Origin: JAIRMO01 sp046533115
GTDB taxonomy: Bacteria > Spirochaetota > Spirochaetia > Treponematales > Breznakiellaceae
Assembly: GCF_046533115.1 (NCBI RefSeq)
Contig: NZ_JAJQRC010000009.1
Span: 1 to 64,000 of the forward strand
Length of the DNA stretch: 64,000 nt
Reading direction: 5' to 3'
This document shows, piece by piece, positions 16,431 to 24,123 of the stretch (position 1 is the first letter of the stretch; every line of letters starts with the position of its first letter). The notes beneath the pieces are model-generated. The model ran no database searches and had not been told where the DNA came from. It was given only the letters and a program-made list of their open reading frames with translations. The position numbers and the translations under genes were made by a program.

Positions 16431-17822
16431 CTATTTAATGAACCAGGAAAAAAACGACTGGAACAGCCCGATAAGGGCACCTAAGATCGCGCCGAAAAAA
16501 TTTATCCACTTGAGCTGGTCGGCCATCACATCCAGGACTATCCGCTCAACCCGGATCATATCCAGGGAATTTATCCGGTCGGAAACCAGGACCTTTACCT
16601 TGATGGAGTTAAGGAAGGCTTCGGTTTGTTCATCCATCATCAAAAGAAGTTTGTGACATAATAGGGTATCGATTCTTGCCTTAGTTCTTTCTTCCACCGC
16701 GAAAAGCACCCCAAGGCTGATCTCCCGGTGATTTTCAAAAAAATGGTCCAGGGCAAACCGTATTTTAATATCCATCCCTTCTTTCCCGTTTATCAGGGAA
16801 AGAATTTTTTGCCCCAGCCCGGAAAATTCGGAAGCGGTCCACTGACGGATCAGTACTTCCAGGGGACGATTCAGATAGGCCAGGATGAGTTCGGTAAGTA
16901 TCCGGGTAAAATCTCCGGAAAATTCCTGGCCTGAAACAAAAAGCCGCGCCTTTTCCTGGAGAAAGGCGCTAATCCGCCGGTTCATATGCTCATCATCCAT
17001 CAGATGTTCCAATTCCAGGATAAGATCGTCAATTATTTCGGGCATCCGTTCGTGGAGGGTCCGGTCGTATTGACCGGCGGAAATAAAAAGGCGCTGAAAG
17101 ACGTTTAATTTAAGGATAGTTTTATTGAGAAAGATACGGCCGTGGGTTTCCAGCGCCCGGTGGATATCTTCTTTTTTTAAAAATTGTATAAAAGAACCGG
17201 TCAACACCGGACCGGCCTGCTCTACCACCCGGGTAATGGCGTATTCAAGGGCCGGCATTGAAGAATTGATGCCTTCCCGGACTATTCTTTCCACCGCATC
17301 TTCCAGTTCCCCGGAATTACCCAAAATATCCCGGATGGTACGGTTCCCATAGGTATCCGCCAGGGTGGAAAAGAGTTGGTCCATGACCGAGTTAAAGGCC
17401 GGGGAAGTAATAAATCCCCGGGCAAGCCTGGTGAGGAGCTCCCGAATATCCTCATCCGGAGATACAGGGCTTTTATCGGTCATGGCCGCCGGGACCGGGG
17501 AAATTTGTTCCAGGGGCGTGGTAAGAATCTGTTCCGTATAATGGGCCAAGGATTCCCGGATATACTCCTGAACATCGGGGTGATGGAGCCGGGCCTTTAT
17601 GATCTCCGCCGTAAAGAGTTCCCGCTCAACCATGGTCCCGATGCTGTCCGCGAGTTTATACCGCTGCCTGGGCAGTATCCCCGGGGTAAAGGGCAGACGG
17701 ATCCCCCAAAAGATAATCCCCCGGAGGGGACGAAAAAGCATTTTGATTGCCACCGCATTGGTGATATACCCTATTAAGGCGCCCACCAGCGGGGGGAGCA
17801 GCCATCCCAAGAGGGGCTTCAT
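16431..17822 (-). CDS. DUF445 family membrane protein
   Basis: A 463-residue protein of the DUF445/YheB type. An N-terminal membrane helix carries the conserved PPLVGALIGYITNAVAIKMLFRP, with a KMLFRP turn and a following LPFTPGILPRQR segment. A long helical soluble middle follows, and a final membrane hairpin FFGAILGALIGLFQSFFSWF closes the protein. The function of the family is unknown. It overlaps the following gene by four bases (ATGA), being co-transcribed after the SH3-like lipoprotein gene. Confidence 0.85.
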   Translation of the reverse strand: MKPLLGWLLPPLVGALIGYITNAVAIKMLFRPLRGIIFWGIRLPFTPGILPRQRYKLADSIGTMVERELFTAEIIKARLHHPDVQEYIRESLAHYTEQILTTPLEQISPVPAAMTDKSPVSPDEDIRELLTRLARGFITSPAFNSVMDQLFSTLADTYGNRTIRDILGNSGELEDAVERIVREGINSSMPALEYAITRVVEQAGPVLTGSFIQFLKKEDIHRALETHGRIFLNKTILKLNVFQRLFISAGQYDRTLHERMPEIIDDLILELEHLMDDEHMNRRISAFLQEKARLFVSGQEFSGDFTRILTELILAYLNRPLEVLIRQWTASEFSGLGQKILSLINGKEGMDIKIRFALDHFFENHREISLGVLFAVEERTKARIDTLLCHKLLLMMDEQTEAFLNSIKVKVLVSDRINSLDMIRVERIVLDVMADQLKWINFFGAILGALIGLFQSFFSWFIK

Positions 17823-18220
17823 AGAGGCATAGACTCCGCGGCGGTTTTTGCCTGGGCCTCGTTATCATAAATCCGAATCATAGCTTCCCGTAACCATCCC
17901 CGATAATTCCCCTCCACCAGGACCCAGGATTCAAAGTCCCCCCGGTAATCTACCGTCTTCCGTTCCAGAACCCGCACCAGGGAACTTCTTCTCAGGTATC
18001 CTAAGGATTCCGAGCCCGGAACCGGCTCCTTTACTACCTGAATATAGGAAACGTTTACCACCCCGTAACCCAGAACATCCCGGGATAGGGGGGGGGTCGG
18101 GGGGGGAATAAGCGCGGCATCTCCGGAGCCGCGGTTGCAGGAATCAAGGACAATAAGGGATAGAAGGATAAAAAAAAGCAGACCCGGTTTCAAAATGGCG
18201 GATTTTGAAACAGCCGCCAC
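17819..18220 (-). CDS. Lipoprotein with SH3-like domain
   Basis: About 133 residues. A hydrophobic stretch (LLFFILLSLIVLDSC) ends in a Cys that fits a lipobox, so the protein is probably lipid-anchored. The rest (about 60-110) resembles a bacterial SH3 domain: VNVSYIQVVKEPVPGSESLGYLRR, then WVLVEGNYRGWLREAMI. The start is uncertain: GTG at 18220 has a GGAAC upstream, while TTG at 18193 gives a neat MKPGLLFF signal peptide. Both lie within or beside a palindromic element. An open frame runs to 18388 but is unlikely to be coding. Probably transcribed with the DUF445 gene. Confidence 0.55.
   Translation of the reverse strand: MAAVSKSAILKPGLLFFILLSLIVLDSCNRGSGDAALIPPPTPPLSRDVLGYGVVNVSYIQVVKEPVPGSESLGYLRRSSLVRVLERKTVDYRGDFESWVLVEGNYRGWLREAMIRIYDNEAQAKTAAESMPL
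18187..18211. repeat. Perfect palindromic element at the lipoprotein gene start
   Basis: GTTTCAAAAT and ATTTTGAAAC are perfect reverse complements around GGCGG. On the minus strand the element reads GGCTGTTTCAAAAT before the loop. It overlaps the possible start codons of the lipoprotein gene. Confidence 0.75.
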
Positions 18221-18391
18221 GGAAACGTTCCAAAAACTGAATTGCGGGGAAATTCGCTTGGATTCAGGGGGAAAAATGGTTTGGAAGGCCCTTTTCCCCA
18301 GGCCGGTCTCACCGGATCCAAGATTTGCACCCCAGGGGGGACGGAATCGTATCCCTTGATCGATTATGCCCGGTACATATATGCTCATATA

Positions 18392-19390
18392 ATGAATAAT
18401 ATATATTTTTTTAGAATATTAGTCAGCCTTTTATATATTTTTTTTACCGTCTTTCCTCTGGCGGGGGAAACGGAACCGGTCCCCAAGTCCGAAACAAGCT
18501 ATGTTCTTTCGGTGTCCCCGGTTTTCGGTTTTTTATACGGACAGGTCGAAGAACTGGTATATAAAACGACCGACGGCGATACCTTATTAAGCCAGCTTAC
18601 TTGGGATATAAAGCCCCTCTTCTTGTGGGGTTTTTCTTTGGATGTAAACCGCCGTTATCCCCTGGAAAAGCTGGGGTTTGTGTCGAATTTAACCGCCCGA
18701 TTTTCCTTTCCTGCTCAGACCGGGATTATGGAAGACCGGGATTGGCAGGCCCCGGGGGATGGCTTGTCCCATTTTTCCTCCCATAATAATTATACCCATT
18801 GGGCCACGCTCATAGAGCTTAAGGCGGGTATTTCGGTACCCCTATTATCCAGGATGTTGTTTAAATTTTACGGCGGTTTTAATTATATGTATTATAGTTG
18901 GACTGCCCTGGATGGTTACTCCCAATACGGGACGGAGATTGCGCCCGGTGTTTATACCCCCTGGACTGAAAATATTCCCAAGGTTTTCCAATATGGGCCG
19001 GTGATTTCCTATACCCAGAATTGGTTTATCCTAACCCCCGGCATTTCTTTCTATATTCCCTACCGTTTTTTTGCTGCCACCATAGATTTCCAGATAAGCC
19101 CCCTAATAATCTGTTTGGATGAGGATCACCATCCTTTGCGGAATCCGCCCCTACAGTTTAACGATTATATGTTCGGAGGCATTTTTCTTGAACCTTCGGG
19201 AGAATTTATCTTTTCCCTGCATGAAAAAATCGCTCTCTCCGCATTTATTTCTTACCGGTTTATCAAAGGGCCCCGGGGATTAACCATCATAAAAGATCTG
19301 ACCAACAATATTACCCTCCGGGACAACAATAAAGCGGGGACGGCCTATTCCGCCCTAAATGGAGGACTTTCACTGAAGATACGGATTTAG
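18392..19390 (+). CDS. Omptin-family outer-membrane aspartyl protease
   Basis: A 333-residue protein with a signal peptide (about 1-25, VFPLAGE). It then follows the omptin beta-barrel pattern: FLYGQVEELVYKTTDG and LSQLTWDIKP match the first strands of OmpT. The catalytic pairs are in place: D115 and D117 in MEDRDW, and D245 and H247 in LDEDHH. Omptins cleave between basic residues and process host or neighbour peptides. No clear ribosome site precedes the ATG at 18392; the frame is open back to 18242 but codes nothing signal-like. It is divergent from the lipoprotein gene and followed by a terminator. Confidence 0.82.
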   Translation: MNNIYFFRILVSLLYIFFTVFPLAGETEPVPKSETSYVLSVSPVFGFLYGQVEELVYKTTDGDTLLSQLTWDIKPLFLWGFSLDVNRRYPLEKLGFVSNLTARFSFPAQTGIMEDRDWQAPGDGLSHFSSHNNYTHWATLIELKAGISVPLLSRMLFKFYGGFNYMYYSWTALDGYSQYGTEIAPGVYTPWTENIPKVFQYGPVISYTQNWFILTPGISFYIPYRFFAATIDFQISPLIICLDEDHHPLRNPPLQFNDYMFGGIFLEPSGEFIFSLHEKIALSAFISYRFIKGPRGLTIIKDLTNNITLRDNNKAGTAYSALNGGLSLKIRI

Positions 19391-19393
19391 GGG

Positions 19394-19428
19394 ACCCCTG
19401 GAAACTTCAGCTTTCAGGGGTTTCCTTT
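19394..19428 (+). terminator. Intrinsic terminator after the omptin gene
   Basis: ACCCCTGGAAAC pairs with GCTTTCAGGGGT (one mismatch, one G-T) and is followed by TTCCTTT. It lies four bases past the omptin stop, and the stem also serves the convergent Nudix gene. Confidence 0.6.
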
Positions 19429-19444
19429 GGGAGATACTGCAGTT

Positions 19445-19843
19445 TCATTCGTCATGTTGCAGGTGCCTGAGATAACCAAAAAGTTTACGGTCCGAATCGG
19501 CAAAGTCCAATTTTTCCATCTCCCCAAAACCGGCCCAGCGCCATTCGCTATGCTCCTTTAGGGTGAAGTCCCTGCCGCAGAAATAGATCCGGTAGGCGTT
19601 TAAGGTATGGGTAACACCACGGTGATCAAAGGAAACGGTTCCCAAAATCTCACCGATTTTTATGGAAACCTGGAATTCCTCATCGTATTCCCGGATAAGG
19701 GCATCCTCATCGGACTCCCCCGCTTCCGCCTTACCGCCGGGGAATTCCCATTTTTCGCCTAAGTCCCCGCCGGGTAAACGCCGGGCAATAAAAAATTTTT
19801 CCCCCTCCAGCGCTATCCCCGCCACCGATCTCCGAACCGCCAC
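19445..19843 (-). CDS. Nudix hydrolase (MutT-like)
   Basis: A 132-residue Nudix protein. The Nudix box is at 37-59: G37, E43, then R51-E52 and E55-E56 in REYDEEFQV, all metal-binding residues present, though the usual glycine near the end is a glutamine. The size and GGDLGEKWEFPGGKAE context resemble MutT-type 8-oxo-dGTP pyrophosphatases. The GTG start directly abuts the stop of the upstream membrane-protein gene, so translation is likely coupled. The exact substrate is not shown. Confidence 0.85.
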   Translation of the reverse strand: MAVRRSVAGIALEGEKFFIARRLPGGDLGEKWEFPGGKAEAGESDEDALIREYDEEFQVSIKIGEILGTVSFDHRGVTHTLNAYRIYFCGRDFTLKEHSEWRWAGFGEMEKLDFADSDRKLFGYLRHLQHDE

Positions 19844-20254
19844 TTAAAGAAACAACACCGTTGGAAAAAGAAAATGCAGCAGGGCCGATGCGATAGCGGC
19901 AAACCCTAACCATCGTTTGTTTTTTGCGATAATCCCTTCAACTAGCTCAGATTTTTCCGATCCAATGCTGGTTTTGGTACGGTAGTAGTCAAAAACAAGG
20001 ATAAAGCCCACAAGTAAGCCCAGTACCGCCGGTAACAGGTCCCCAATTACCGGAATATCCCCCTGTATTGAAGAAAGAAGTTTTAATAAACCACTGACCA
20101 GGGTCAAAATTCCCAAAACCAAACGGACGGTCTCGTTATTCAAGGAGAAGTACGGGCCGGTTTCAATAAGCCCCTCCCGCTCCTTATCCTCCATGGCCAG
20201 AACATACCCTGAAACCACGTTAAAAAAAATGGACAAAAAATAAAATTGGATCAT
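19844..20254 (-). CDS. Small membrane protein, unknown function
   Basis: A 136-residue protein with about four hydrophobic segments (1-20, 42-60, 70-88, 115-135) and a short charged loop (YYRTKTSIGSEKSELVEG). I do not recognise the family. It is immediately followed by the Nudix GTG start with no gap. A palindromic element lies about 40-85 bases before its ATG. Confidence 0.55.
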   Translation of the reverse strand: MIQFYFLSIFFNVVSGYVLAMEDKEREGLIETGPYFSLNNETVRLVLGILTLVSGLLKLLSSIQGDIPVIGDLLPAVLGLLVGFILVFDYYRTKTSIGSEKSELVEGIIAKNKRWLGFAAIASALLHFLFPTVLFL

Positions 20255-20289
20255 GCAAATTCCCCATTCAGAACGGTTTTTGTGTCTAC

Positions 20290-20340
20290 GGAACCTTTCC
20301 CAAATCCGGTTGGTTCCGGAAAGGCTTTTGAAACAGTCTC
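20290..20340. repeat. Palindromic element copy with extra stem
   Basis: The right half TTTTGAAACAGTCTC (20326-20340) follows CCTTTCC and GGAAAGG, which pair across CAAATCCGGTTGGTTCC. The CCGGTTGGTT portion is shared with the copies at 8890 and 24018. It lies upstream of the minus-strand gene starting at 20254. Confidence 0.5.
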
Positions 20341-20429
20341 TATAAGTCTAAGAATACTCCATTACGTATTTCAGGTCAAGAAAGGATCGGGAAGGATGGA
20401 TCGGAAAGGCAAAAAAAAGTATTGGGGGA

Positions 20430-20462
20430 GGAGGTTCCCAAGGGTCAAATTTTAAAACCTCC
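20430..20462 (-). terminator. Possible terminator after the nnr operon
   Basis: On the minus strand GGAGGTT and AACCTCC form a 7-pair stem with a 19-base loop, and a run of eight T follows about ten bases later. The long loop and gap make this a weak candidate. Confidence 0.3.
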
Positions 20463-20467
20463 CCTGT

Positions 20468-21073
20468 TCATTCGGTTTTTATCCGTAAGTTAAGGTATTC
20501 TTCTCCGGCCCGCATAAGGAACAGCAATTCCTGAGCCTCGAAGGGAACCGTTATCCGGTATTCTTCTTCCGGTTCCGGGGAAAAAAACACCCGGCGGTTT
20601 GCCAGGGGAAGCTCTCCGGGGGGGGCCTCCCCGGACTTTACATAAACGGAGACGGCGATGTCCACTATCCCCGTATAGGCTTCTGTTTTTCCCGGGACGG
20701 TTTTTTTTATAACGATATAGGAGGAGCCCTCAAACCTCATGGCGGAGAGGGTAAGGGAATTCCCCCCCAGGGTAGACCGATCATTCCGGGAAGAAAAATA
20801 GGAGGTAATAAAAATGCCGATGACCAATATAACCACGGACATAAAAAGGAAGGTGAGGGGTTTGGTAGCGGTGAGGGTTCCAAACAGGCTGGGCCGCCTT
20901 ACCGGAGTCGGATCATTTAACTCCCGAACCGCCGGGGATGCCCGTTCCAGGCGCCGGGTCCGGGAATAATAAAATACCAGTTCCTGTTCGGCTTTTTCTA
21001 TCCCGGCTGCGGATTTTTCCCGGGACTCCCCCGGGGGGGGCTGAGATTCTTCCATAAAATTAAGCTCCTCCAT
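20468..21073 (-). CDS. Single-pass membrane protein, unknown function
   Basis: A 201-residue protein with a polar, Glu/Pro-rich N-terminal part (1-72), one membrane helix (about 73-92, LTFLFMSVVILVIGIFITSYF), and an extracytoplasmic beta-rich C-terminal part (100-201). I find no known domain. AGGAG precedes the start within the gap after nnr. It lies ten bases downstream of nnr on the same strand and is probably the last gene of that operon. Confidence 0.55.
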   Translation of the reverse strand: MEELNFMEESQPPPGESREKSAAGIEKAEQELVFYYSRTRRLERASPAVRELNDPTPVRRPSLFGTLTATKPLTFLFMSVVILVIGIFITSYFSSRNDRSTLGGNSLTLSAMRFEGSSYIVIKKTVPGKTEAYTGIVDIAVSVYVKSGEAPPGELPLANRRVFFSPEPEEEYRITVPFEAQELLFLMRAGEEYLNLRIKTE

Positions 21074-21083
21074 AGGCTAATTT

Positions 21084-22727
21084 TTACAGCCAGGCCCTGC
21101 CGGCCAGGGAAGCGGCTCGTTCCGCCAGATCCAGGGGATCCACAAAACGATGGGCCTTATCCGGGGCCCTGCCGATTTCCGCCAGCAACGCCGCCGCCGC
21201 CGCCGCGCAGGTATACCCGTCGTAATACCCCCCCCGCTTCATTCGGGCGGCAATGGCAAGACAAAACCCCGCCAAAAGGTCGCCGCTTCCCCCGGCGGCC
21301 AGAACCGGGGCCATGCCGTCTACGATTCCCACCCGCCCGTCTTCCCCGGCAATGATGAGCACATGGGATTTAAAAAGGATCACGGCCCGTATTTTCCGGG
21401 CAGTATCGGCGATGACGGGGACGGCCGCCGATAAAATTTTTTCCTTGGGGAGCCCGGTAAAGGCCGCAAATTCCCCCAGGTGGGGGGTCAGGATGGTGTT
21501 GCCGTGAAAGGTTAGGTCCCGGGACAGGGCGATAGCATCCGCATCCAGGATCAGGGGGAATCCTGCCGCTTCCCGGTCCAATGCCCCGCGCAGAACCGGA
21601 AGCCGTTCCGGGGTTCTTCCCCAACCGGGCCCCAGGAGTATCGCATCGGGGGAAAAGCGATTTTCCTCCGGGGCATCCGCCCCTTCCCCGGCCTTTACCG
21701 GGGCCACCATGATGCCTCCCGCGGAAACAGCAAGGATCGGATACAGGGCTTCGTCGACCAAAAGCCGGACTATCCCTGCCCCTGCGGCCTGGGCGCCCCG
21801 GGCGGCAATCCGGGCGGCCCCGGCGCTTCCCGGAGATCCCGCGTGGATTTCCGCCACCCCCCGTTCATATTTATAGGCGTCGGGCCCTATGGGGGGGACC
21901 CGGTGTCGGACCTGGTTCCAGGTCAGCAGTTCCGGGCCCTCAAAGGCTTGCATCAGGCCCGGGGGGAAAATACCCTCCACGGACCGGATGATCCCGGCAA
22001 AAACCCGGGCCCCCGGGCTGTAGAGGCACAATTTTTTCGGATCAATGGCCAGGGTAAGATCCGCCGTTATGATGGGCATGGAAGGTTCAAAAAGGTCAAA
22101 ATTCCCGGAGGGGATATCAATGGAAACGATCCGGGGCTTTCCCACGCCGGAACCGCCGGTTTCCGCCTTTTTTTTACATTCCCCAATCCACGCGGCCATC
22201 TCCCCGGCAACTCCGGAAAGGGGGCCTTGCAAACCCGTTCCCGCGATACCGTCGATGATAATATCCGCCCGGGCCAATACGGCCCGTTGGTCAATTCCGG
22301 ACGTATCGTTTTTTGGTATGGTTCCCTGCCAGGGATATACCGAAACCCCCATCTTATCCAGCGCCCGCAGGGCGCTGGAACGGGGACTGCGATCTTCGGC
22401 GCCGGGCATACGGTTTATTACCACCGCGGCAGCGGCGGGAGAAACATGGCCGTCCAGGATAAGGGCCCGCAGCATAACCATGGCATCGGCACCGTTGTTT
22501 CCCGAGCCCACCGCCGCGGCGATCTTCGGGGAAGAAGCGGAAAAAAGGCCGGGATACGCCTCGGTAAGGATCCGGGCGCACCCGCGGCCCGCGGCTTCCA
22601 CCAGCGCGAAGGGATCCAGGCCCCAGGAGGGGGCCTGGGCATCCAAGGCCTGGGCGGATCCCGCGGAAAAAAGCCGTTCCCCGGCAGAAGAAACCGGGAA
22701 ATCCCCCGGGATGTGCCTTCCGGTCAT
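21084..22727 (-). CDS. nnr: Bifunctional NAD(P)H-hydrate epimerase/dehydratase
   Basis: A 547-residue fusion that repairs hydrated NAD(P)H. The N-terminal YjeF_N epimerase domain (about 1-230) has the GSGNNGADAMVMLRAL loop, and the C-terminal ADP-dependent dehydratase domain (about 265-547) has a ribokinase-like ATP site with LTPHLGEFAAFTG and GGSGDLLAGF. Both halves look complete, so both activities are expected. It overlaps the upstream lipoprotein gene by four bases (ATGA) and is ten bases from the small membrane gene downstream. Confidence 0.94.
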   Translation of the reverse strand: MTGRHIPGDFPVSSAGERLFSAGSAQALDAQAPSWGLDPFALVEAAGRGCARILTEAYPGLFSASSPKIAAAVGSGNNGADAMVMLRALILDGHVSPAAAAVVINRMPGAEDRSPRSSALRALDKMGVSVYPWQGTIPKNDTSGIDQRAVLARADIIIDGIAGTGLQGPLSGVAGEMAAWIGECKKKAETGGSGVGKPRIVSIDIPSGNFDLFEPSMPIITADLTLAIDPKKLCLYSPGARVFAGIIRSVEGIFPPGLMQAFEGPELLTWNQVRHRVPPIGPDAYKYERGVAEIHAGSPGSAGAARIAARGAQAAGAGIVRLLVDEALYPILAVSAGGIMVAPVKAGEGADAPEENRFSPDAILLGPGWGRTPERLPVLRGALDREAAGFPLILDADAIALSRDLTFHGNTILTPHLGEFAAFTGLPKEKILSAAVPVIADTARKIRAVILFKSHVLIIAGEDGRVGIVDGMAPVLAAGGSGDLLAGFCLAIAARMKRGGYYDGYTCAAAAAALLAEIGRAPDKAHRFVDPLDLAERAASLAGRAWL

Positions 22728-23929
22728 GATGAAATATCCCCTATTAATTCATCGGTTCTCCACCAGACCATACGGATCTCCCAGTCCGTGGCCAGGAGGG
22801 CGGATAATATACCCTCCGAGGAAAGATTAAAGGTATTAAATTGCAGCTCCTCATTATCCACCCGGATAAACCCCCGCCGCTGTTCCTGGGATTCCGATGA
22901 TAGGATCAAAATGGAATACCCGCCTTCCACGGGAAAATAAAGAAAAATCTTGTCCGTTTCTATAACCCCCAGCATCGAATAAAACATATTTTCGCTTACC
23001 TTCCGGTTGTTCTGGATAACCAGGGATTCATAAAAGGGGACCTCCACGGTCCTGCTATAGATTCCGGTTTCCACATCCATAATCCAGATAACCGAACTGT
23101 CGGGTTCATTTCCGGACCGGGTATTGGTGGAGGCGTCATAGGTGTCCCGGTAATAATCGACTTTTAGATATAGTTTTCGCTCATCCGGGGATGCACAGAG
23201 GGTATTTACAAAGGGGATAACCAAATCCCGGTCAGGGGGAACGGGAATACCCTCATTCCCCAGTTGGATGAGGTACAGGAGCGTCCCGGAAGCGTCAAAC
23301 CAATAGGTATTCCATCCGGTGGAAAGGCGGCAAACGACCACCAATTCATCGTTAGCCGAGGTATAAATCCCGATAATATTGGGAAAAGGGGTCCCCCCTA
23401 CCCCTTCCTGGCCGAGATATTTTACAAAACGGCCGTCAATATCAAAATGAAGTACCCGTCGGTCCAGCATGGCTTTATTTTCCGCATCAAAACGATCCTG
23501 CCCCTGGGGAACCCGGTCTTCCACATAGATATGTTTACGGGAATCTACGGCGATAATTCCCGGTTCCTGGAGGGGATATGCGTAGGCCCAGCGGGTAACA
23601 ATCCCTTGATTTTCATTGTTCCGCCGCAGGATAAGGGGGGGCGGATTTTGTTCGTCGTTATAAATCATAAAGAGCAGATCCCCATATGAATTGTATCGAA
23701 CGACTTTTCCCCCGTTCCCGTTGGAGATATACAATAACCCATCCCGCATGGCTATATCGGTTTTCCGGTTACTCCGGGCTCCCTCAAGATTAAAAAGATC
23801 AATTTGATCTTCCAGCCTTCCAATATTAATAGTGAAAAGATCCTTGCGGGTGATGGAAGGGATCTTTTCCCGAAAACACCCCCCTAATAGTACCAAACTC
23901 ATAGAAACGATAAAAAATATTTTCCGCAT
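22724..23929 (-). CDS. Spirochaetal lipoprotein with propeller-like repeats
   Basis: A 401-residue lipoprotein. The signal peptide MRKIFFIVSMSLVLLGGC ends in a lipobox Cys (C18). The start at 23929 was chosen over an upstream ATG at 24016 because AAAGG lies six bases before it. The mature part holds repeated Tyr/Asp/Gly strands (GLLYISNGNGGKVVRYNSYG, HFDIDGRFVKYLG) that suggest a beta-propeller. Similar proteins occur in Leptospira and Treponema (LIC_12708-type), without a known function. It is the first gene of the minus-strand operon with nnr. Confidence 0.7.
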   Translation of the reverse strand: MRKIFFIVSMSLVLLGGCFREKIPSITRKDLFTINIGRLEDQIDLFNLEGARSNRKTDIAMRDGLLYISNGNGGKVVRYNSYGDLLFMIYNDEQNPPPLILRRNNENQGIVTRWAYAYPLQEPGIIAVDSRKHIYVEDRVPQGQDRFDAENKAMLDRRVLHFDIDGRFVKYLGQEGVGGTPFPNIIGIYTSANDELVVVCRLSTGWNTYWFDASGTLLYLIQLGNEGIPVPPDRDLVIPFVNTLCASPDERKLYLKVDYYRDTYDASTNTRSGNEPDSSVIWIMDVETGIYSRTVEVPFYESLVIQNNRKVSENMFYSMLGVIETDKIFLYFPVEGGYSILILSSESQEQRRGFIRVDNEELQFNTFNLSSEGILSALLATDWEIRMVWWRTDELIGDISS

Positions 23930-24009
23930 AAAAAACCTTTGACCGGACCGGAACCTTATCAATGCTTTTATAAGTTTACTCGCCCCCCGGGGAATATTCA
24001 ATGCCATTC

Positions 24010-24039
24010 GAGCCACCCGGTTGGTTTTGAAACAGCCTG
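24010..24039. repeat. TTTTGAAACAGCC element copy between divergent genes
   Basis: GAGCCACCCGGTTGG precedes TTTTGAAACAGCCTG. It lies between the start of the lipoprotein gene (minus) and the phosphohexomutase promoter (plus), upstream of both. Only the right half is well conserved. Confidence 0.5.
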
Positions 24040-24066
24040 ATCCATGGCCCCATCAAAAAAACTCCC

Positions 24067-24095
24067 TTGCCTTCAAATGGCTCGGGGACTATACT
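24067..24095 (+). promoter_or_regulatory. Promoter of the phosphohexomutase gene
   Basis: TTGCCT (24067-24072) and TATACT (24090-24095) are separated by exactly 17 bases. The predicted start near 24102 leaves about 22 bases of leader, carrying the GGGGAG ribosome site before the ATG at 24124. Confidence 0.65.
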
Positions 24096-24123
24096 GAATT
24101 CATACCATACGGGGAGTTATTTT

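Noticed and set aside
21843..22940. 365-codon open frame on the plus strand, opposite nnr
   Set aside because: It lies entirely antisense to nnr and the lipoprotein gene, has no ribosome site, and its translation is Gly/Pro/Arg-rich, as expected from GC-rich complementary codons.
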